DNA from: Cerioporus squamosus
Lineage: Eukaryota; Basidiomycota; Agaricomycetes; Polyporales; Polyporaceae
Length of the DNA stretch: 64,000 nucleotides
NCBI GenBank assembly: GCA_022592435.1
Contig: JABYQS010000109.1
Span: forward strand, 1-64,000
Reading direction: 5' to 3'
Position 1 is the stretch's first letter. Every line of letters starts with the position of its first letter. Shown one piece after another: positions 20,922 to 33,914 of this stretch. The notes under the pieces were generated by a model. That model was not told where the DNA came from and made no database searches. It saw only the letters and a list, made by a program, of their open reading frames with translations. A program made the position numbers and the translations under genes.

Positions 20922-23703
20922 ATGTCTACAACGTACGCAACGGCGACGACGGAGAAGAAGGAGGGGCGGCCTCAGTTACTGGTAAGTATCCACTGCGATC
21001 CCCGCCGGAGACATTTCATAGACGGCTTACAGGTGCGGACGAGTCAGTTTTTGAAGAAAGTGACCACCCTCCGAACAATTGGCCGCAAGAGCGACTCTAG
21101 GATCCCTGGAGACGCGTCGTACGGGAGATCCGCTCGGTCCATGGACCTCGGCCACAAGGTGCTCACCAAGGTCGAGGTGCGGGCTCGCCACCACTCGTTC
21201 GACCACAGCGGGGACTCGGGTGAGGATTCACCGAGCCATGCCTCCCTTCGAAGTCCATCCAATCCCAGAAATGCATCGCAATTCACGGACACCCCGTTGA
21301 CGGCGCCTCCCCGTGAAATCGACGGCTTACCCAACGCCATCACAACTCCCCCATTGCCTACGGTTAACGGATCCACCCCCAGTTCCGCGCATACTCGCGC
21401 CCTGACCCTCCCTTCCTCCCCTTCCAGCTCCGGCCCTGCGGTCCCCAACGGCAATGCAGCGCAATCAGCGACGATAGACGGACGGAACCGTCGGGCCATC
21501 GCGCCTCGTCTGGCGACGCTTCCCCCGCCTTTAATGGCTCAATATGCGGCGGGAGGAAGTGCTCGACTCACTCCATCTCTGGTCGCCCGACAGCCTCCGA
21601 TGCCCCTCATGAACCTTCCCACCCTCCCACCTCCGACTCCGGCTCAGCCTGCGCGTCCCGCGCGGCCGACGGCCCCGCTCCGCAGCCTTCCCGCGCTCCC
21701 AATGCAGGGTCCAAGCGACGCGGATCAAGATGCCGACCATGAGAACGCAAGCCTCGAGGACGAGGAAGACGACGAGGACGGCGACGATAACGCGGACCGA
21801 CACGGTCAGGACGCGGGCTCGGAGGAAAGCGGTGACGAGGACGATGAGTCTTCTCCTCCGCCTACATCTTCTGCTGCAGGTCCGTCCCGCCTCGCGGCGC
21901 TCCCTCAGGTGGACCTTTCAGGCTTCAGCGTCTCCTTCGGAGACACCGGCCTCAATTCTACCACGCAGCGCACACCACACCTGCACCCTCCGGCGGGCCC
22001 GCCTGTTGATTACTTCTCATCCAAGCCTCCGGATCCCAATATATCGCCTCTCCGGACTCCGCGCCCCAACGATTACCGTCCCAACGGCAAGGCGCGGGCC
22101 ATTGACGGCGTGCCACAGCCGCGCTTGGTCCCCATGCCCGCCACTCCTAGTTCCCCGCGTCCCGGACTATACCACCAAGGTTCTAAGAGTATGGTCGATC
22201 TCACTGCGATGACGCGGAAAGACAAGGACAAGGTTTTCTCCCCGAAGCTCAGCAGGACGACGCCCATGAAGGCTCAGACGTTTGGTCCGGACGGACAAGC
22301 TCCCACTGTGGAAGCGGAGGCACCTGCACCCATCCCAGAGTCTCCAGACGACGTCATCACCTCGCCTATGCTCAGGCGCCGCCGCTCACTTCCTGTCTAC
22401 GAACCCTCTTCCGACCCGCCACCGTATCCTGACCCGCTCTTCCGGAGACGCGGTCCGCCGCTGTCTCAGCCACTTGAAGAGGAAGGTCGCGAACAGTTGC
22501 CTCCGTATTCGAACTCTATCTACCTAACCGGCGTCATGCCGCGGAAGATGGAGTTCAGCCAGCCGGGCGTGCAAGCGAAGGACCGCAAGTGGCGACGTGT
22601 GTACTGCGTGCTGGAGGGCACCGCGTTCCGCGTGTACAAGTGTCAGCCTGCTGCATCGGGAGTTAGTGCGATTGAGCAGTGGTGGGAGAACCGCGTGGGC
22701 GTGGGCGATCTCACGTCCGTGAACATCACAGCGGTCACAGCGACGGGCATCCGGGTCAGTGCGATACATGAGCGACAAAGGGAGTCGGCGGGCGAGCGGA
22801 TACCGAAGATCATGGAGGAGTCCCCTGCTGGGCAAGATTCGCAGACCACGCCCGACCGGCCGGGAAGGCGCGAGCCTTCGCCATCCCCGGCCCCGACGAA
22901 GTCGAAGCTTGGCCTGGCGTCGAGGATCTTGCGGAAGGAACGGTCGAAGAGTGTGGACCCCCTGCGAACGATCAGTGCCAACAGCTCCAGGACGCGGCTC
23001 AGCATGGATTCGCGCTCTGAGAGTGCTCGGCAATCTTCCACTGCGACCTCGCGACATTCTATGGACACGCTCGGCTCATCAAGACCCTCCAACGCGTCCT
23101 CTTCGGTGTCCCACTCTACGACGTCTACGTCACTCACTGTTCCGTCTCCCACTTCCGCGTCGTCCCCTACATCCTCAGAGAGCGGCTCCCGGTTTTCGCG
23201 CAGTCGTCTCCTTTCGCATCACAGCAGCAGGCGGGAGCACGATGGGGCAGAGAAGGGCAAAGAGAAGGAGAAGGAGGAGTCCTACACGCCCGACCCGAAA
23301 GACCTCATCCGCCAGTACTCGTTGCAGAACGCCGAGAGCGGTCTGGCGAGCGACTATACAAAACGGAAGAACGTGATCCGGGTGAGGATGGAGGGCGAGC
23401 AGTTCCTGCTGCAGGCGAAGAACGTCGCGGCGGTGATTGATTGGATAGAGGTCAGTGGCGTCATGGCGGTCTCGTTTTGCGGTTGCTGACGCCGGCGTGG
23501 CGAGTGCAGGGCATCCAGATGGGGACGAACGTTGCCCTTGATCTCGACGAACGTCCGATGCCGAGGGGTCCGATATTCCCAAGGTGAGTTCATCGGTCGT
23601 AGCGGATTGCGAGAGCTTGTTGCTGAAATGGTATCATAATCTCCACAGGCGACGTCGGCGACGTGTCCGTCGTGTTGAGCCTACCGCGGCAACAACCTCA
23701 TGA
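20922..23703 (+). CDS. PH-domain protein with a long disordered N terminus
   Basis: Four exons are predicted: 20922-20981, 21033-23450, 23510-23583 and 23649-23703 (868 residues). Intron 1 is 51 nt and keeps the frame open, so it is easy to miss. Residues ~60-510 are Ser/Pro/Asp-rich and disordered with an acidic run (near 21715-21860). A pleckstrin-homology domain starts near residue 530 (a short Tyr-Leu-Thr-Gly-Val strand, then [18 protein letters not shown]). It is interrupted by a Ser-rich insert and finishes with [18 protein letters not shown]. The C terminus, [20 protein letters not shown] followed by an Arg-rich end, is a pattern I associate with basidiomycete PH proteins. Such proteins bind membranes through phosphoinositides. 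The TTG-extended frame from 20847 is not used as the start. Confidence 0.8.
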
Positions 23704-25777
<2,074 letters not shown>

Positions 25778-27049
25778 GGACTGCACCGTCAGTACTTCTA
25801 TTCTTTATCTCGTGTCGTCATGTCACAGACGTCCGTTTCCTCCCCTCTCTTTGGTGTCTTCCGCTGGTGTGGTTGTTGCGGCGCATGGATGTTGTGGATA
25901 TACATGGACCTTATTATCAGATCTGTTCGCCCCGACGGACGGTCGTGCGAGGCGGCGCCGGACTCGTTGGAGGACGCCAAGACGCCGACTGCTGGGGTAG
26001 GTGGGCTACCGTGCGGGAAGTTGCGCGGCGGCGCCGCAGAGGGGTTGAAGTTCTGGGGTGGTCGATCCGGTTGTGGACGCGGAGGAAGGCTAGAGCGACG
26101 GGACGGACGGAGGGGCTGGACGCTGCAAAAAACCATCATCCACCACTACGACGCCGACGACGCACGACAACCATACGCACGCAATATCGGACGCTGCAGC
26201 ATTCTTCCATACGACGTGTTGTATTATCAGAAGGTTTTTTTTTCACCCTCCTCCGACCATCCCTGCGCTCTTTGCCAATGCTTGTCTCGATTCTCGCCCG
26301 GGTCTCATCGACGTCTCACGCACCTCATCCGTCCTCCGTACGACCGCGCCTGTCCTAATCCTCATGTTTATTCGCTTTCGCTGTTCTGCCCGTCCGTCGC
26401 GCTGCCTCTCCTTCCCCGTCCACCTCGCTTCCACTTCACTTCCTCCGCCACGTTCCTCCTATCTATACCTTTCCTTCCCCCTGTTCTCATTTCTTCCCGC
26501 AACGCCGCTGTCTGCGCGCCGTGTGCCCTTTGAATGTACACGTTCGGTTTCCGCTTCCTCTCCGCTCTTTGTCTCCTTGTGTCCTCGTCATCGTCGGCCT
26601 CTGTCAGGGTAACGAACCATAGTCGCCCCTCTTTTTTTAAGATATCAGTCTCGTCTCTTTCGCGCATCAGCACCTCAATCGTGTACGATCCCAAGCTGCT
26701 GCTCCTCGTCCTCCGAGTACTTTCTCGTCGTTGCTCTATCCGAATGTCGGTGTGTGAGAATAGGCTACACGTAATACACTCTACTAGTTCTCGTCCTCGC
26801 TGCGGGTGCTTTGACTCTGATTTGGTGCATGTAGCGTGAGGATATCCGTAAACTCCGACCGTATGAGGTGGTGACCATATATGCTGCTCAGCCGGCTGAC
26901 AGCCGCTCTACTACTTGGTGTGTCACTGTATGTGGCCGCCCGTGTCTACGGACCGGGACAGCCTCAGCCATCTGCCTCCTCCTCCTCTTCCAACTCCTTT
27001 CTCGATCGACCCAGAGACATACATTCGTAAGACGACACCATAGGACACC
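25778..27049. other. Intergenic: PP1 3' UTR and downstream C/T-rich region
   Basis: No gene is supported. The stretch 26240-26650 is strongly C/T-rich on the plus strand, which makes several open frames by composition alone. It looks like untranslated or promoter sequence. Confidence 0.35.
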
Positions 27050-29610
27050 ATGCATCCACCGGGTACTCGTACGAGTTCCAACGAAGATCACAAGGTGGAA
27101 GCCGGCCTTGCTGACGTTGTGAGTGTCTTCGCGACCAATAAGTTGGTCCTTAAATAACGACGAAATGTTCACTGAAAGGATGAGAAGAACGATTGCGACA
27201 TTACGACGTGGAGCTTCCCCTCTCCGGAGGTGAGTATGAACCATGCTTGCATACTGCCGGCCTGGGTTTGTTCGACTAGCGTATACGTCCTCCAGACACG
27301 CTGGGGTTCTGTACTTTGTATGCCTATGACAGTGGCATGGAGGACCATCGGTGCCGATGGTGCTTTCGTCTGAACCCGCCGTTGTGCTGAGGCCGAGGCT
27401 CGGTCGTAAGAGGCGAGCAAGCGATCATCCTTGTGTCCGGCCGATGCTATAGATTGGACACCATGTGGCGGATGTCGGGTTTAGTCTGAGTACATGCTAT
27501 GGTAGCTACGTGCCCGCCAATAGGGAGGCTCTTTCGAGCTACTCATGCGACCGGTCATCCTCCGTTATACGGAATAACAATTTGACTCTGTTTCACAGGA
27601 TATTCGAGAGGAACTGTCGAAAGAATTCACTACTGAACAGAAGGAGAAGGCCTGGACGGAGGCCGCAGAAGCAGTGAAGGCGTCCTATGACCAGCTCCTG
27701 GGCCGCTGGAAGGAGGAAATGGATACTCTCCTGGTCTACGTGAGTGGGATATTCATCTGAACATAGAGGGACCTCAACTTATTGAGTCTCAGGCCGGTGT
27801 TTCCTCAGCTGTGCTGACTGCGTTCAACGTGCAGTCCTACCACCTCCTCCAACCGGAGCCGTCGGACCCCACGCTCGCGTTGTTGCAGCAGATTCCCGCG
27901 CAACTGAGCGGTTACACGTTGACTCCGCCCTTCTTGAACGCGACCCATACTACCAGACCTGTCGACCTTGCTCAGGCGTCATTCCAGCCCCCCGCGTCCG
28001 CAGTTTGGCTGAACACCTTGTGGTTCTCCAGCCTGGTGTTCAGCTTCACTTCAGCGCTGCTAGCCCTCTTCGTGAAGCAATGGCTCTACGAAGCGATGGT
28101 CGAAGGAACCTCCCGCGAGAGCGCGCGACTGCGGCAGTACCGTCTGAATGGTCTGAAGAAGTGGCACGTCGGGACGATAGTCGTCCTTCCCCCCATTCTG
28201 CTACAGCTCGCCTCTGTGCTCTTCCTCGCCGGATTATTGGTTCTCCTTTGGACACTGCACAACACGGTGGCTGCAATTACCTCGTTCTTTGTCGCCTTCT
28301 TCTTCACCTTCTTCTTTGTCGTCACCATCTTGCCAGTGTTCAAAGCCGACTGCTCTATCGTCTCCTGCATCCTATGCCGTCTACGTGGTGCTCAGCTACA
28401 CCCGCAACAAGTTCCTGCGGGTGCTTCGTCGCATTTGCAAGGTGATCTATGGGTGGTCTATGCAGTGGGCGGCCTGGATCGACGTCCACCGGGTCCGGTT
28501 TGACGAACTAGGAGATTTTGCATATAGGGGCTATGATAGCATACCGACATGGCGTGGTCGGGACCAGAACGCGATCTACAAGCATCATGGCGCTTTGAGC
28601 CGTGCCATATTTACGTCGACATACTCCACCACCGCGGATACGAAGTTCCTGGCCTCCATGCCGGCGATCTTTTCCGACTTGCCCCCCGACGAAGTAGCCG
28701 AGTGTTTCGCAGACATACTTGGTTTCATGGATGCAGAATGGGGAGACTGGCACCTTCCGGAACGTTTACTGTTTGAGGATGCCATCACTCTGCCCTTGTG
28801 CGTGTCGTATGGCATCCAGCATATGCTCGCGAGGTCAGACAAGGGTACCCGCAATTGGCTCATCAGCGTACGCAACATCTTCCGTCACTACTTCATCGGT
28901 GAGGAGCACACGGAGAAATTGGCCGAGCTCGCCTGCAAGTCGCTCTGCCATCTCGCCGTGGAGGACAGTGAAACCCGTCACATATATGGGCTCGCTTTCA
29001 GAACACTCGAGTGCATGTACGACGAGCAAGGAGCTCGTCACACGTATGAAACCCTGGCTCATGGTGCGTACTCAGGAAATGTGCTGATGCGCTGCAGCTG
29101 ACTCCCGTATGTCATCTAGCTAGAGCGATGTATGAGGTGGAGATGGCCGCGTGGGATCCGTCTCTCGGTTTCCTTTCTTTCCGAGATGTAACGCAGGCGG
29201 GCTTCGTTCTCCTGCACTGCATCCGTGCAGCGATCTCTGGCCAGTCTAGGATTACTTCCTCACAGACCGATTCAATACTTGCATGGGGTCAGCAGCAACT
29301 CCCTCGATTACATGAGTGGTTGCGTGGTCTGGAGTGGGCCGGGCTGCACAAGGGCTCTATTGCAATTCCTGGGGATGCGGCTGCGGTTCTGACGTTCCCC
29401 CATATCGCCTCCCACTTCATGGTGCGGAACATTATAGACCCCCTCATCGCTTTGTGCTCCATGCCGGGCGAAAGTGCGCTGGTACGGGAGAGCTTGTCTC
29501 TACTGTCGAGCGCACATGGTCCTCCGCACGACTGGCATATCCAAATTCTGTCGGTGGAGATGCGGCTTTTGTGTGGTGTTCAGGGCTGGACAAGATCGAT
29601 GCCCGTTTAG
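27050..29610 (+). CDS. DUF6535 membrane protein, with a probable frameshift
   Basis: Predicted exons are 27050-27118, 27179-27229, 27599-27739, 27793-29063 (with a frame change at about 28351-28361) and 29120-29610. The core matches DUF6535: an amphipathic lead (LLGRWKEEMDTLLVYAG), a first membrane segment (SSAVLTAFNV), then a pair of strong ones near LWFSSLVFSFTSALLALFVK and in the stretch after KKWHVGT, ending at LPVFKADC. The family is a large, uncharacterised integral-membrane family of mushroom-forming fungi. At ADC the frame jumps to SPASYAVYVVL; two single-base losses would restore the usual spacing. The ~370-nt intron before exon 3 is long for this genome, so the 5' exons are tentative. 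The 56-nt last intron has a CTGAC branch site. Confidence 0.65.
28351..28361 (+). other. Frameshift within the DUF6535 gene
   Basis: Upstream coding is in the frame of 27793 and downstream coding in the frame of 28361. No splice pair bridges them. Either mutation or an assembly error is possible. Confidence 0.6.
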
Positions 29611-30703
29611 CAGAGTTGAAAACCATCCATGGCCAGCCTCCTCGTCAGGTTTCTGCCCACGTACAGTAGTCTATGATCAAGGTGTCGTTGATGAAGACAT
29701 GATTCGGATAGTACAGTATATATGTTCATGACGAACGCACAAACAAATGCTCGACGATGTCCTCGAGGCCCGTCTTCAGCAGCCGCTCGAACGCCGGCAA
29801 CCGTCGATCGCGTTACATGAAGCAACAAAAACCTACACGGGACCCAATGTCCAGCCGACTTGCGCCTCGAGAATGTCTCGATGAAGATCCTAGCCTGCTT
29901 GCCTTGGACTTGTTGCCTGACGCGCACGCCAAGCAGGACGGTGTCTGAGGATTGTGGTTAAGTACTCGTTCCGATTCCACAAAAAGGAATCGGTCTTGCG
30001 ACGGAGGTCTGGCAGTGATTACTTAAGCATATCGTTAAACCGGCATGTTCGGCACGCTCGATTTGGGCGTTGAGCGCGTCTCGCTCGCAGCTCCGACTCG
30101 TTCTCTTGACTCTCTTTTCTGTTTATCAGTCCGAACCTCATTTCTGTCAGATTTCAGTAGTACTTGCTTGCTGCCCATGTCTTCGACGACTGTGGTTCTC
30201 CGTATTTTCTATTGCGGGTTTCCTCCTCTTCTGGGATGTTGTGCGACCGAACGTGAAAATCCGTTCGGGTATAGTAGTAGACGCTTAGACTGGTTTCCAG
30301 GTTGTTTCCAGGCCCGTCCCCTGGCGTACACGCTTATTATCAGCGTGGTGAGGCCCGAACATCGTCTGCGACGTTTGCGTGGACGGAGATGCAGACTTAT
30401 GAGGTGGTACATTGTACCGTACGGGATTAGGGCTCACACACTACGTGCTACAGACAAGAAATAGATAGTAGATCTACTCTCTTGCACTGAACTCAAACCA
30501 AGACTGAGAACCTCATCTCTTGTGGAATCGGACAAGCGGCGGGGATCTCCCCGCCCACTTGAACCAAGTTCTTGGCCAAAACGGTCACGTCGGAGGAATA
30601 TGTAAGCCGGATCCATGTGCCGATCCTCCCGCGCCACGCGCTCGAAGTTGTTCCGCTCCAGTGTCACAACCAGCCAACTCCTTCATCCACCACCACGTTC
30701 ACT
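29611..30703. other. Intergenic region upstream of the SDH assembly factor gene
   Basis: No gene is supported. It contains a nested inverted repeat (29958-30026). The open frame at 30045-30464 has no recognisable feature. Confidence 0.35.
29958..30026. repeat. Nested inverted repeat
   Basis: The inner stem is CCGATTCC (29971-29978) and GGAATCGG (29986-29993) with an ACAAAAA loop. The outer pair is TTAAGTA (29958-29964) and TACTTAA (30020-30026). Both are perfect. It may be a structured RNA, a terminator-like hairpin or a small transposon scar. Confidence 0.4.
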
Positions 30704-31264
30704 ATGCTCAGGCTTGCCTCCAGACAATGCGCCGCGTCTCTCCGCACTGCGCACGCAACCCGCGCATTCTCGACAAGCATGCTCCGCTTCGCTGATCCGT
30801 GGCTCCTCCCGAACACGCCCGAGCACCTGGAGAAGACGACGTCGCCGCCCGAAGCACCTGCGCCGACACCGCTGCCGCGTCCGGGCGAGAGTGTGGAAAA
30901 GATGCGCGCGCGGCTCGTGTACCAGAGCAGGAAGCGGGGCACGCTGGAGAGCGACCTCCTGCTCAGCACATTTGCGAAGGAGCGGCTGGGGAGCATGTCG
31001 GAGGACGAGCTGCGTGAGTTTGACAAGGTATGTTCAGGCACTATAACTATCATGCAATACAGGCTTTCTGTGTGTGTGGACGGAGGTAACAGGAGCTGAC
31101 ACGCTGGGTAGTTGATGGACGAGCCGGACTGGGACATCTACTACTGGGCCACCGGGAAGAAATCACCACCAGCACGGTGGGAGGGCTCAAGTGTGTTGGA
31201 GAAACTCAGAGAGCATGTCAAGAACGAGGGCAAGGTCGTGCGACGGATGCCTGACTTGTCATAG
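30704..31264 (+). CDS. SDH5: Succinate dehydrogenase assembly factor 2, mitochondrial (Sdh5/SDHAF2)
   Basis: Two exons, 30704-31027 and 31112-31264, give 158 residues, the usual size. The first ~35 residues are an Arg/Ser/Ala-rich mitochondrial targeting sequence without acidic residues. The conserved domain starts near residue 66 ([18 protein letters not shown]), followed by [19 protein letters not shown] and, across the intron, [17 protein letters not shown]. The Arg-Gly dipeptide of the RKRG turn and the acidic loop are hallmarks of this family. The protein promotes covalent FAD attachment to the flavoprotein subunit of complex II in the matrix. The 84-nt intron has a GCTGAC branch site. 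It converges with SEC62, with ~500 nt between the stops. Confidence 0.93.
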
Positions 31265-31763
31265 TGGACTGTAGGCCAAATGGTATACCTTCCTCCAGGT
31301 CCTTCCCATAGTCTGCGCGCAAGAACATGTCATGCTGCGACGAAGGTATGTCCAATCTCCTTCGCGCGATCATCCATATGCAGCAAGACCCAGTCTTTGC
31401 TTCAGCCCGCCCAACGCGAGTTTTCCCAGGATTGCGTTGCATGACTTCCTCACCCTCCTCGACCGTCGACGGCCAGCCCTGCAAGGTATCTATAGGACAG
31501 TAAATGATCAGGGAAAAGACAATTTGCGTCTGGCTGTGACTTTGAGCTCGTGGACAAGGTCGAGGATTGCCCCGCTGAGTAATCGCGCCGTGCCTATAAC
31601 GTCGTTTCCTGCCTCGCGATCGCACAAATGGTAGAATAAAGATAGGCCTATGATGGAGAGAGAGAGAGTAGCGAATTCGCACATAGATACAGCGGATATT
31701 GTTCCCGACGCCACACGAACCTGCACGAACCATGGCATGCAAAAAGACAACAGAACACGAACA
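31265..31763. other. Convergent intergenic spacer between SDH5 and SEC62
   Basis: No gene is seen. It should hold both 3' UTRs and polyadenylation signals; an AATAAA-like AGAATAAAG lies at about 31633 on the plus strand. Confidence 0.4.
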
Positions 31764-32721
31764 TCAATCCTCGTCAGGCACCTCTTCCACACGTGCTTGT
31801 CTGCTAGAAGGGCGAGAGTCGCCGGAGTCTGCTAGCTCCTCGATGCGCGGCGAGGGGCTGGCTGACGTCTCCCCGCTCGCGACGCCCTTGCCCTTCTCTG
31901 CCTTCTCTGCCCGCCTCTTCTTCGTCTTCTTCTTCGGCAGATCCCACTCCCATAGCGGAATGAACGATTCGATCTGTGCGCATTCAAAGTTCAATGTCAC
32001 ATACTACACGAACGCGTGCGCGCAAGATAATCACGAAGGACGGAGTACTCACAAATCCTACGTCTGCGAACAGCTTAGGGAATATCCAGATGCCCGGACT
32101 TGCGACGATGACGGTGATGATGTAGAAGATGAGTCGCACGATGGCAAGTGCGAAGAAGAGACCGATGAGACCCAGGACGCCGATCGAGAGGTACCACACG
32201 CCGAGGCGCATGATGGGCGGCCAGAGGGGGAACATGACGCCGGCGAGCAGGACGGCGACCATGGCGAGGCCGCCGAGATACGTCGTCCACTGCGAGCCCT
32301 CGTAGAACCACGCGTAATAGTCGGTGGGGACGAACGTCTGCATCTGTGTAATCTGGAGCGTCTTCGGGGAGGAGGATGACGAGCCGGAGGGCGCGCCGCG
32401 CTCGACGCGGAGGAAGAACGCGAAGGGGATGATCGAGAGGAGGAGGGTCTGGGCTTCTTCCTCGCTTGTGACCTTGGGTACATTCTTGAGTTTTGCGTAC
32501 GCGGGGGACGTGAGGGCCTTGACCGCGCCTTTGCCTGTACGTGTCGGAGCGCGCTTAGGCCTCCGCGGCAGATATAGATGACGGTATGGAGACGCACCTT
32601 TGAAGTAGTCTATACGCTTGCCGTTGAGTACGCCAACGCGGACCTTCATGCCCGCCGCGCTGCTACGCAGGAAGTTAACAACATTCCGGATGTCCTGCGG
32701 CGCCTTGGACTGTTGTTCCAT
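31764..32721 (-). CDS. SEC62: Sec62 subunit of the ER protein-translocation complex
   Basis: Three exons on the minus strand, 32721-32598, 32534-32053 and 31973-31764, encode 271 residues. The N-terminal cytosolic domain has NVVNFLRSSAAGMKVRVGVL and NGKRIDYFKG. Two membrane segments lie at about 125-147 and 151-187, separated by a short loop, as in all Sec62 proteins. A LWEWDLPKKKTKK motif and a basic, then Ser/Glu-rich, tail follow. The length is close to that of yeast Sec62. It works with Sec61 and Sec63 in post-translational import of precursors into the ER. The frame is open upstream of the chosen ATG, but that part is leader-like. It faces the MRPL25 gene across a short shared promoter. 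Confidence 0.93.
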
Positions 32722-33061
32722 GGCAAGTAACCTGCGTGGGTCGATCAGTGATCTTTTCGTCCCCCGCAGCGTGCAAAGAAGGAGAGAAAGAGACCCACTA
32801 AACAAGGACGTAACGTAGGGGGAGACCAGTCCGAGGCAGCGAAGACAGAGAACGGGAGAGAGACAGTGCGCACGTTGAGCTGGCACGCTCGTCAGTGAGG
32901 CTGACTGCTGGCTGCATTCCCATATCTGGAAATATGGCTTATGTCAGCAAAGCTCTCTCGGGACGCTCAGCCTGAGCTGGACGCTGTCTTGTCCACCGTC
33001 TCCTCCTTCCTCGCGTTCGAGCCTGTCGTACCCCCTTGGCTCGCGCCCTACGTCGCCTAAC
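32722..33061. promoter_or_regulatory. Shared divergent promoter of SEC62 and MRPL25
   Basis: These 340 bases lie between two head-to-head start codons and hold no ORF of their own that I can support. Both genes serve basic organelle biogenesis, so joint regulation is plausible but not shown. Confidence 0.5.
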
Positions 33062-33914
33062 ATGTCTGCTGCCCTACAGGCAGTAAAGCAGTTCCGCATA
33101 CGCGAACTTGCGCCAGTGCTCAAGGCCGAACCGACGCTTGCGACTGCACGGCCGAAAATCCTGAACCCCTTCCTCCCGCACAAGAACCCGGAGTCTGGAC
33201 GATGGGCACCAGCGAAGTACTCGCTGCGGAGGCAAGCTGACCTGGTTAAGCAGGCGCGTGCCAGCGGCATGCTGCACCTCCTTCCTCCGGGTCCGAAGCT
33301 CTCGCCGAAGGAACTCGCAGCGGCATCTGCATCTGCACCCGTTACCACCTCAGCACCTACGACGGACGCGGTGGAACCTGTGGCGGAGTCATCGAAGTCA
33401 TGGTGGCTCGGTGAGGTAGAGTGGGAGGGCGAGTTCAAGGAGAAGGAGGTTAAGGGCGCCGACGTGGGCAACCGCCTGTACGCAGGCAGGAAGCGGATGT
33501 TCAAGGGGCACAAGTGGGAGCGCACGCTCGAGAAGCGCACCTGGGAGCGCAAGATGCTCATGAAGGACATGGAGTCCCGCATCGAGCGATTCCGTACGGT
33601 GAGTGCTCGTGTCCAGCTTCCTCCAACTGTGACAACCGGCTACTGTCCGTCTGTCGTCGCCATCGCTCCTTGTCCTTCTTTACATTTCTACCACGGGCAT
33701 ACTCTCATTGCGCCGTTGCTCGTCCATCACGCATGCCGAAGAGCTCAGTCGATTCATCTCTGTTCTGCCCGGGAGCGATCGCGTCTCGTCCGCAGGATGA
33801 CGATATATACGTGCATGCTGACGCGAACATCTTTGTCCACAGACGTACCGGCGCAAGACGCCAAGCCCCGTCAGCCCTGCACGGCCGGTTTCATACTCCA
33901 AGCTTCCATTCTAA
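33062..33914 (+). CDS. MRPL25: Mitochondrial large-subunit ribosomal protein of the MRPL25 (mL59) family
   Basis: Exon 1 (33062-33598) and exon 2 (33843-33914) give 202 residues. Recognisable parts are FLPHKNPESGRWAPAKYSLR near residue 38, ARASGMLHLLPPGPK near residue 70, and a C-terminal basic block (LYAGRKRMFKGHKWER followed by KMLMKDMESRIERFR). This matches the fungal MRPL25 domain that contacts rRNA in the mitoribosome. A disordered Ala/Thr-rich insert lies between. The second exon (YRRKTPSPVSPARPV and a short end) is less certain because the intron, at 244 nt, is unusually long here and could hide a small exon. Confidence 0.8.

Noticed and set aside
22524..23152. Minus-strand frames antisense to the PH-domain gene
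   Set aside because: They are shadows of the plus-strand coding sequence, which has a recognisable domain and introns.
26231..26612. Plus-strand frames in the C/T-rich region after PP1
   Set aside because: They consist of Ser, Leu, Pro and Arg codons generated by a C/T-rich tract; no start context, introns or domain support coding.
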